Part shown: one piece after another, positions 61,045 to 64,000 of the stretch | Layout of the letters: each line of letters opens with the position of its first letter | How positions within the stretch are numbered: the first letter of the stretch is position 1 | NCBI RefSeq assembly: GCF_036663835.1 | Contig: NZ_JAXOJT010000002.1 | Coordinates: 372,001 to 436,000 of the forward strand | Reading direction: 5' to 3' | Length of the DNA stretch: 64,000 nucleotides | DNA from: Sphingomonas sp. LT1P40 | GTDB lineage: Bacteria; Pseudomonadota; Alphaproteobacteria; Sphingomonadales; Sphingomonadaceae | Translations under genes and position numbers: made by a program | Notes under the pieces: generated by a model | Database searches by the model: none | What the model was told of the DNA's origin: nothing | The model's input: only the letters and a program-made list of their open reading frames with translations

Positions 61045-62104
61045 CGATCACAATCGGGCTGGCCACGCCGGGCAACCCGCCCGCGACGATCGCCATGCCG
61101 CGCGCCAGCACTTGTGGGTCGGCAAAGACCTCATCGACATTATTGATCGGTCCGGCGGGGACGCCTTGCGCCTCCAGTGCCTCCGACAATTGCTGTTTGG
61201 TCCAGTCCGCGATGGCGGCCTGAATCGGCGCGATCAGCCGCGCGCGGTTGCGGACACGCGCGGGGTTGGTGGCAAAGTCGGGATCGTCGGCGAGGGACAG
61301 GCCCAGCACGTTGCACAGTTTCCTGAACTGCCCGTCATTGCCGACCGCGATGATGAGGTCGCCGTCGCTGGCAGTGAACGCCTGATAGGGGGCGAGGTTG
61401 GCATGGCCGTTACCCATGCGGTGCGGCACCTTGCCCGATGCCATCCAGTTGAGCGCCTGATTGGCGAGCACCGCGACCTGCGTGTCGAGCAGCGCCATGT
61501 CGATATGCGCGCCCACCCCGGTCGTATCGCGCTGGCGCAGCGCGGCGAGGATGGCGACGGCGGAATAGACGCCGGTGAAGATGTCGGCATAGGCGATCCC
61601 GGCCTTTTGCGGCGCGCCGTCGGGCTCGCCGGTCAGCGACATGATCCCGCCCATCCCCTGAATGATGAAGTCGTAACCGGCGCGGTGCGCATAGGGACCG
61701 GCCTGGCCGAAACCGGTGATCGAACACACGATCGCACGGGGATACAATGCGCGGATCGAAGCGGGGTCGAGGCCGTATTTGACCAGCCCGCCGACCTTGT
61801 AATTCTCGATCACGACATCGGCATCGGCGATCAGCGCGTGGACCTCGGCCTGTCCTTCAGGGGTAGCGATGTCGATGAAACGCGCGGTCTTGCCGCGATT
61901 GGCGGCGTGGTAATAGGCTGCGTCGCGGTTGTTGCCGCCGGCATCGTGCAGGAAAGGCGGTCCCCAGTGGCGCGTGTCGTCGCCAGCACCAGGGCGTTCG
62001 ACCTTGACCACCTCCGCCCCCAGATCGGCGAGCAATTGCCCGCACCACGGCCCGGCAAGGATGCGGGCGAGTTCGACGACCCGAATCCCCGCCAGCGGTT
62101 TCAT
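60989..62104 (-). CDS. CaiB/BaiF CoA-transferase family III, SUGCT-like
   Basis: The 371-residue family III CoA-transferase has GIRVVELARILAGPWCGQLLADLGAEVVKVERPGAGDDTRHWGPPF (with the catalytic-type D and CoA site), DVVIENYKVGGLVKYGLD, GYDFIIQGMGGIMSLTGEPDG and AYADIFTGVYSAVAILAALRQR, where the family aspartate is in YADI. Next to glutaryl-CoA dehydrogenase on the same strand, it fits succinyl-CoA:glutarate CoA-transferase (SUGCT). This would feed glutarate into glutaryl-CoA. The function is inferred from context. The GNAT gene lies between it and gcdH. Confidence 0.87.
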   Translation of the reverse strand: MKPLAGIRVVELARILAGPWCGQLLADLGAEVVKVERPGAGDDTRHWGPPFLHDAGGNNRDAAYYHAANRGKTARFIDIATPEGQAEVHALIADADVVIENYKVGGLVKYGLDPASIRALYPRAIVCSITGFGQAGPYAHRAGYDFIIQGMGGIMSLTGEPDGAPQKAGIAYADIFTGVYSAVAILAALRQRDTTGVGAHIDMALLDTQVAVLANQALNWMASGKVPHRMGNGHANLAPYQAFTASDGDLIIAVGNDGQFRKLCNVLGLSLADDPDFATNPARVRNRARLIAPIQAAIADWTKQQLSEALEAQGVPAGPINNVDEVFADPQVLARGMAIVAGGLPGVASPIVIDGERMVSDLPSPARPPDA

Positions 62105-62613
62105 GCGCGGCGAATTACGTAATAGACGTGATCGGGAAGCAATTGGCCATTGCCACGCTCGACCCGACCCGTCTGCAATACCCCGCCGATCTTCTCCATC
62201 GCCCGGCGCGATCGATGGTTGTTCTGCCCGACGACGAACACCGCGCCGCCGACGAAGCGATGGATATGATCGAGCATCAGCGTCTTGAGTTCGCGGTTAT
62301 AGACCCCGCCCCAATAGGGGCGGGCGAGGAAGGTCCAGCCGATCTCCACCTCGTCGCGCACCGCGTCGGGAAAGGCGTAGCGACTGGCCCCGATGACCGC
62401 GCCGGTCGCCTTGTCGATGATGGTAAGCCCGCCGCCGGATGCCAGCGCGTCGTCGAAATAAGCGCGGAATATGCTTTCCTGCCAGCGGTCCTTCGCCGGG
62501 TGGACTTCCCAGATCAGCGGATCGGACGCGACCGCGAACAGCTCGTCCCAGTCCTCCGGGGCCGTGGGCCGCAGGACAAGCAGCTCGCCGGTCAGCGTTG
62601 GCTGCAAATCCAT
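62101..62613 (-). CDS. GNAT-family N-acetyltransferase, RimJ-like
   Basis: The 170-residue protein has the GNAT pattern of RimJ/RimL-type acetyltransferases: LTGELLVLRPTAPEDWDELFAVASDPLIWEVHPAKDRW, IDKATGAVIGASRYAF, EIGWTFLARPYWGGVYNRELKTLMLDHIHRF, VVGQNNHRSRRAMEKIGGVLQTGRVE (acetyl-CoA and acceptor strands). It transfers acetyl from acetyl-CoA to an unknown amine. It lies between gcdH and the CoA-transferase, with overlapping stop/start codons, so it belongs to their operon but is probably unrelated in function. Confidence 0.9.
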   Translation of the reverse strand: MDLQPTLTGELLVLRPTAPEDWDELFAVASDPLIWEVHPAKDRWQESIFRAYFDDALASGGGLTIIDKATGAVIGASRYAFPDAVRDEVEIGWTFLARPYWGGVYNRELKTLMLDHIHRFVGGAVFVVGQNNHRSRRAMEKIGGVLQTGRVERGNGQLLPDHVYYVIRRA

Positions 62614-63797
62614 CAGAACGCGGCGATCCCGGTGATCGCGCGGCCCAGGATCAGGCCGTGGACATCGTGTGTGCCCTCATAGGTATTGACCGTTTCCAGA
62701 TTGATCGCGTGGCGCATCACATGGAATTCGGCGGAGATGCCGTTGCCGCCATGCATATCGCGGGCGACGCGAGCGATATCCAGCGCCTTGCCGCAATTGT
62801 TGCGCTTGATGATGCTGATCGCCTCGGGTGCAAGGCTGCCCTCGTCGAACATGCGACCGCAGCGCAACGCCGCTTGCAGGCCGAGCGCGATCTCGGTTTC
62901 CATATTGGCAAGCTTCAGCTGCACCAGCTGCGTCGCCGCTAGCGGACGTCCGAATTGCGCGCGGTCGAGCGTGTACTGGCGGGCGGCATGCATGCACGCC
63001 TCCGCCGCGCCCATCGTGCCCCAGGCGATGCCGTATCGTGCACGGTTGAGGCAGCCGAACGGCCCTTTCAGCCCTTGAACCTCGGGTAGCAGTGCGTCTT
63101 CGCCGACTTCGACCCCGTCCATCACGATTTCGCCGGTAATCGACGCGCGCAGGCTCAGTTTGCCTTCGATCTTGGGTGCCGAAAGCCCGGCCATGCCCTT
63201 CTCAAGCACGAACCCCTTGATCCCGCCGCCATGCGCCTCGCTTTTCGCCCAGACGACGAAAACGTCGGCGATCGGCGAATTGGTGATCCACATTTTGGAG
63301 CCGGTCAGGCGATAGCCGCCGTCGATCTTGGTCGCGCGCGTGCGCATGCCGCCGGGGTCTGACCCCGCATCCGGCTCGGTCAGCCCGAAACAGCCGACCC
63401 ATTCGCCGCTGGCCAGTTTGGGCAGATACTTGCGCTTCTGTTCTTCGGACCCGTAAGCGTGGATCGGATACATCACGAGGCTCGACTGCACCGACATCGC
63501 CGAGCGATAGCCCGAATCGACGCGTTCGACTTCGCGGGCAACGAGGCCATAGGAAACATAGCCCAGGCCCGCCCCGCCATATTCCTCGGGAATCGTCGCG
63601 CCGAGCAGGCCGAGCTGGCCCATCTCCGACATGATGTTCCGGTCGAAATCCTCGTCCAGAAACGCGCGCGTCACACGTGGCAGCAGTCGTTCCTGCGCAT
63701 AATCGCGCGCCGTGTCGCGCACCATGCGCTCTTCATCGGTCAGCTGCGCGTCGAGCGCGAACGGATCCGCCCAGTCGAATCGGCCCATCGCGGCCAT
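62613..63797 (-). CDS. Glutaryl-CoA dehydrogenase-like acyl-CoA dehydrogenase
   Basis: The 394-residue flavoprotein begins [38 protein letters not shown], the typical GcdH opening. It has [74 protein letters not shown] and the C-terminal [47 protein letters not shown]; the glutamate in YEGTHD is the catalytic base. It oxidises and decarboxylates glutaryl-CoA to crotonyl-CoA in lysine, tryptophan and glutarate breakdown. The CaiB-type CoA-transferase in the same operon supports this. Confidence 0.92.
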   Translation of the reverse strand: MAAMGRFDWADPFALDAQLTDEERMVRDTARDYAQERLLPRVTRAFLDEDFDRNIMSEMGQLGLLGATIPEEYGGAGLGYVSYGLVAREVERVDSGYRSAMSVQSSLVMYPIHAYGSEEQKRKYLPKLASGEWVGCFGLTEPDAGSDPGGMRTRATKIDGGYRLTGSKMWITNSPIADVFVVWAKSEAHGGGIKGFVLEKGMAGLSAPKIEGKLSLRASITGEIVMDGVEVGEDALLPEVQGLKGPFGCLNRARYGIAWGTMGAAEACMHAARQYTLDRAQFGRPLAATQLVQLKLANMETEIALGLQAALRCGRMFDEGSLAPEAISIIKRNNCGKALDIARVARDMHGGNGISAEFHVMRHAINLETVNTYEGTHDVHGLILGRAITGIAAF

Positions 63798-63815
63798 GAC
63801 GTCTCTCCCTTGATC

Positions 63816-64000
63816 TTATGAAGTCGGCTGCGGGGCGGCGGGAGGTTGCGTGGCCCCGGCGGCGGGGGCGACCTGGCCCTTCACCGCCGCAGCCTCCAGC
63901 GCGTCGAGCGCGCGGCGGGTTTCGATATAGCGACCCGCCGCCGCCATCCAGCTTTCCGCGCCCTGTGCGCCGGGCAGCCGCGATACCTCCGCCAGCGCAG
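63816..64000 (-). CDS. Hypothetical protein, C-terminal fragment at window edge
   Basis: The minus-strand frame ending at TAA (63816-63818) reads, toward its end, LAEVSRLPGAQGAESWMAAAGRYIETRRALDALEAAAV followed by a Pro/Ala-rich tail ending PTS. The gene runs off the right edge, so its start and size are unknown. The pattern of an arginine-rich helix with a terminal Ala/Pro tail recalls the C-terminus of mitofilin-like (COG4223) alphaproteobacterial proteins, but this is a weak resemblance. It precedes gcdH on the same strand by 18 bp. Confidence 0.5.
   Translation of the reverse strand, partial: ALAEVSRLPGAQGAESWMAAAGRYIETRRALDALEAAAVKGQVAPAAGATQPPAAPQPTS

Noticed and set aside
63672-63686. 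CACACGTGGC in the acyl-CoA dehydrogenase gene as a parS site
   Set aside because: Only the CACGTG core is present; the arms do not match the consensus.
1-64000. CRISPR arrays, prophage or insertion-sequence transposases
   Set aside because: No regularly spaced direct repeats and no integrase, transposase or phage structural gene motifs were found on either strand. The palindromes found contain no coding sequence.

Overview
This is 64 kb of GC-rich, densely packed chromosome from an alphaproteobacterium. The family mix points to the order Sphingomonadales (Sphingomonas or a close relative): DUF3576, DUF1491, DUF1489 and DUF6489 proteins, MmcB, a bacterial CDC48-type ATPase, a fused PabB-PabC enzyme and the alphaproteobacterial order hemJ-hemE-(gap)-ppsR-maf-aroE-coaE-dnaQ. 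Nearly everything is housekeeping. I see no prophage, integron, CRISPR array, restriction system or insertion sequence. Many genes are joined by ATGA, GTGA or TTGA start/stop overlaps, and several real starts are GTG or TTG.

The centre of the window looks like the replication-origin region. The divergent gap between hemE and ppsR (33967-34274) holds a perfect DnaA box (TTATCCACA), two near-matches and three GANTC sites, and the flanking genes point away from it. About 7-10 kb to the left is the parB-parA-rsmG-mnmG-mnmE block with one perfect and two near-perfect parS palindromes. A fourth parS-like site lies about 20 kb from the gap, inside an exonuclease-like gene.

Layout. 1-4.4 kb: a DUF1697 fragment, gpsA-tsaD, an ArsR/VOC/SRPBCC operon with two visible operator-like palindromes, and a metallo-beta-lactamase-fold hydrolase. 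4.4-9 kb: pabBC, aspartate aminotransferase, a 38-residue ORF coupled to an exported MsrA, and DUF1489. 9-17.5 kb: mgtE, a cyclophilin, lolA, xthA-ribA-DEDDh exonuclease, HAD phosphatase-YggS, a ThiE/TenI-like protein, a tyrosine phosphatase and an outer-membrane-type protein. 17.7-23.2 kb: DUF3576 lipoprotein and leuS-lptE-holA plus an unknown exported protein. 23.2-34 kb: chromosome partitioning, tRNA modification, DNA repair, rho and late heme genes. 34.3-41 kb: ppsR-maf-aroE-coaE-dnaQ, hpf, ptsN, thioesterase, DUF1491, SleB and MmcB. 41-50.8 kb: ankyrin protein, SCO, YcgN and YgjP-like proteins, PBP1, MsrB, methyltransferase, MFS transporter and CDC48. 51-57.6 kb: LysR, ftsK, a UbiH-type hydroxylase, a LON-N protein, YbbN-type thioredoxin and tRNA-Gly. 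57.7-64 kb: a DUF2147 remnant, DUF72, an acyltransferase, a flavin monooxygenase and a glutaryl-CoA dehydrogenase/CoA-transferase operon.

Unusual items are mostly non-coding. A five-copy family of about 85-bp near-perfect palindromes lies in intergenic gaps, and two of its copies are inverted relative to each other. There are two other long inverted repeats. An unexplained strong terminator facing the minus strand between divergent cdc48 and lysR suggests a small RNA with a CU-rich anti-Shine-Dalgarno-like loop. The start codon proposed for mmcB lies inside a perfect 14-bp terminator-like stem.
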